Shown: positions 32,201-33,098 of the stretch, in pieces
Numbering within the stretch: the first letter of the stretch is position 1
How the letters are laid out: each line of letters starts with the position of its first letter
Assembly: GCA_947626785.1 (NCBI GenBank)
Contig: CANQTO010000032.1
Coordinates: 1 to 33,098 of the forward strand
DNA: 33,098 nt
Origin: an uncultured Oscillospiraceae bacterium
Lineage (GTDB): Bacteria > Bacillota > Clostridia > Oscillospirales > Oscillospiraceae
Direction of reading: 5' to 3'
Program-made: the position numbers and the translations under genes
Notes under the pieces: generated by a model
The model's database searches: none
Seen by the model: only the letters and a program-made list of their open reading frames with translations
Told to the model about the DNA's origin: nothing

Positions 32201-33098
32201 AAGGTCACGCTCACCTGGTACTTATCCGGCGTGCCGTCGGGCTCGTTGCCATCAGGTCCCTTCTCGTCCAGGGAGTAGGTCACGGTGACTTCCTCGCCGT
32301 CCGCGTCCATCGTGCCGGTCACCTTGCCAGCCACGGTCTCCTTCACATAGGTCTTGCCGTCAGGCGTCACTATGCTGCCGGGGATCTGCTCGGTCACATC
32401 GTACGGGTCCTCGAACACGACGCTCTCCGTGTAAGGATCTTTGCCAAGGTCCGTGCCGTCGTCGGAAACAAACTTAACGGTGACGTTGAAGCTGTCCTTC
32501 TCGAAGGTGTAGGTGAAAGCCTTGTCCCCGTCCTTGGTCACGGTAGCGGGAGTCTCGGGAGTCCAGTTGCCTCCGGTGTAGCCAGTGTCAGCCTGCATGC
32601 CGGTAGGAACGTGCTCCAGAATTACTTTGTTCTTCTCGACCCAGTTGCCGTTCTCGTCCTTCTCACCGAATACCACGTCCTCAGACTTCTGGGCCTTGTC
32701 GCTGCCGTCCCATGTGCCGTTTACTACGTCATAGGTCACGGTATCTTCGTACTTGTCGGGGATCTCGTTGTTGTCGTTGTCCGCGGTGTAGTAGACGTTG
32801 ATGGTGTCGCCGTTCTCGACGGTCCCGGGCGCCGGGCTCGGATCGACCTTCTCAAAGGTCCAGCCGTCGCCAAAATAGTTGTCGGTGTTGACGGAGCCAG
32901 CCTGTACGGTCAGGGTCGTCTGATCGGAGTTGACCCACACGTCCTCGGTGTAGTCTTGGCTGCTGACCTCTGCGCCATCCTGGAAGTACTTGACCGTGTA
33001 CTTCAGCTCCTTGGTCTGGCTCTCGTCCTTCACGTAGTACACGCCGATCACAGTCTCGTTATCAACCAGGCTGTCCTTCGCCGGTACGTCGGCCGGGT
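29290..33098 (-). CDS. Second giant repeat surface protein with Cys-Cys/LHL tail (5-prime end outside window)
   Basis: The frame stays open to the window edge, so the N-terminus and signal peptide are missing; at least 1268 residues are seen. From the visible N-side there are MucBP-like repeats (SFNVTVKFVSDD, with GKDPYTESVVFEDPYDVTEQ, seen twice). Divergent InlB-type repeats follow (GxVxPxGSYVTTF, then GFAFDYWTKDGE), separated by KYQV strands and Asp/Pro/Thr linkers such as PTDPTDPDPTEPDPGDG. A YDG unit (VVYDGGAHQWAP) and an MBG-like unit (TKAAGADDP) come next. The last 185 or so residues nearly match the first giant protein, including VTIDQDETPLAAAP, Cys-Cys-ILHL, the span and HDRKKRQKEEFETRF. 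Probable adhesin or surface-layer component; ligand unknown. Confidence 0.85.
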   Translation of the reverse strand, partial: PADVPAKDSLVDNETVIGVYYVKDESQTKELKYTVKYFQDGAEVSSQDYTEDVWVNSDQTTLTVQAGSVNTDNYFGDGWTFEKVDPSPAPGTVENGDTINVYYTADNDNNEIPDKYEDTVTYDVVNGTWDGSDKAQKSEDVVFGEKDENGNWVEKNKVILEHVPTGMQADTGYTGGNWTPETPATVTKDGDKAFTYTFEKDSFNVTVKFVSDDGTDLGKDPYTESVVFEDPYDVTEQIPGSIVTPDGKTYVKETVAGKVTGTMDADGEEVTVTYSLDEKGPDGNEPDGTPDKYQVSVTFEVEHGAWNDESRNTVTQNYTIAEQAEDGTWTAKADVATDAPTAGDHPDTGYKAGNWDKEIPGTVTKSMDGEVYTYSYVKDSFNVTVKFVSDDETDLGKDPYTESVVFEDPYDVTEQIPDSIEVGDKTYAKDTVDGNVTGTMDADGEEVTVTYSLDEKGPNGEPDGTPDKYQVTINYVADPVEGGSVSKTSEVLTIPGDKQTNGTVTASANSAAAEGYAFDGWTADEGVTIDDPNSEALNQSFTAEGGSTYTFTAHFAKDEIGPDNKPDGIPDKYQVTIIFADDGNGTTTPTGIDVWTLGTKGHYEEKTNLVINGQATPNSGFAFDFWDLNGDKLPNGASLLTSIAAQGGETYTFTAHFAKDEIGPTDPTDPDPTEPDPGDGVPDKYQVKVVYASAGDGTVDPEGSYVTTFADNAESGTVEVHSVASAAEGFAFDYWTKDGERIASGAELSEILENVPGDTTITYVAHFAKDEIGPTDPTDPDPTEPDPGDGTPDKYQVKVSYVADANGSVDPEGSYVTTFEDNAESGIVNAKSTATANTGYTFDYWDLNGEAIESEAALEQSFESAGDMIYVYTAHFAKDDNGDNIPDYKQDLVINVAGHTASYVYDGTPKTAAGFDVTSVTVDGESAATDIVSITTGAASVTQTEQGSYPMGLTADDFTVGENDFRNVTVNVTDGGLNIAPQSIDPNDPEVPGTDPENPDEPEQPIDPEQPYYSDVQIDSPDDVVYDGGAHQWAPTVTDPVTGRTLEEGVDYTVSYDTEDFTNVHEITVTIEGAGNYGGTVTRTYRITPATVTVTVNDTTKAAGADDPGFTTTVTGMVEGEDPAELLDYDFDRAPGEDAGDYTVTPVGDAVQGNYNVVYVPGTLTITPAPAAPDAPAAPAAPAAPAGVVVDDDPVPLAPGPQGLQVNEDAGEVTIDQDETPLAAAPTIGQCCILHLIIMLCALTVTLYYTHDRKKRQKEEFETRFQMV
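30701..31134. repeat. 330-bp-period tandem repeat in the second giant gene
   Basis: 30701-30804 recurs at 31031-31134 almost unchanged. It encodes the KYQV strand, the Asp/Pro/Thr linker and the start of the next InlB-like unit. Confidence 0.85.
31728..32500. repeat. Near-identical repeat pair encoding MucBP-like units
   Basis: 31728-31966 and 32258-32500 match closely, with differences concentrated in one short central segment. They encode successive units ending TYSLDEKGP. Confidence 0.85.

Noticed and set aside
30701-32500. CRISPR-like array
   Set aside because: The repeats are long, encode protein domains in a continuous frame and lack regular short spacers.

Overview
The window looks like chromosomal DNA from a GC-rich, strictly anaerobic, spore-forming member of the Clostridia. 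The evidence is a complete clostridial-order Rnf operon, SpoVT, RNase Y, a ClpC-type ATPase, several 2[4Fe-4S] proteins and strong Shine-Dalgarno sites. A gut Oscillospiraceae-type organism is my best guess from protein style; no rRNA is present to confirm it. I see no tRNA, rRNA, CRISPR array, prophage or insertion sequence.

Left third (1-9600, almost all minus strand): a consensus promoter at 8803-8832 drives tatB-like/tatA/tatC. After a hairpin comes a Tat-signal flavoprotein reductase, then rnfC-rnfDG(fused)-rnfE-rnfA-rnfB, closed by several hairpins at 11-152. The export machinery, its probable substrate and the ferredoxin:NAD+ ion pump are therefore adjacent. The reductase has the covalent-FMN motif but lacks the residues fumarate reductases use to hold dicarboxylates, so its electron acceptor is unknown.

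Middle (8975-17256): a TetR-type regulator faces an EFR1 ferredoxin plus a cytoplasmic molybdopterin oxidoreductase. Two matching 11-bp palindromes sit in the two divergent promoters, which suggests an inducible redox module. A DUF1349 protein, a BrnT/BrnA toxin-antitoxin pair with an apparently leaderless toxin mRNA, a Y-family polymerase plus an Old Yellow Enzyme homologue, and spoVT follow.

17272-22574: RNase Y and a ClpC-like unfoldase without the usual middle domain (both minus strand), then a 56-residue ferredoxin behind a perfect palindromic leader, and a TrmN6-type methyltransferase.

Right third (22591-33098): a family of surface proteins. Two very large MBG/YDG/InlB-like repeat proteins (the second cut by the window edge) and one 112-residue mini-protein end in the same C-terminal cassette: a PLAA-P segment, a Cys-Cys pair followed by L-H-L, a membrane span, and a charged RKxQxEEFExR tail. 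Each large gene is followed by a near-identical 61-residue single-span protein whose tail shares the H-x2-KKRQKE signature. The two-gene unit is tandemly duplicated, and the spacer hairpin shows a compensatory base-pair change. The mini-protein and the first large protein share an ECF-sigma-like promoter (TGAGCCGTTTTT, 11 bases, CGTCTTAA). This looks like a coordinated surface-anchoring or display system without LPXTG, and is the best candidate here for something undescribed.
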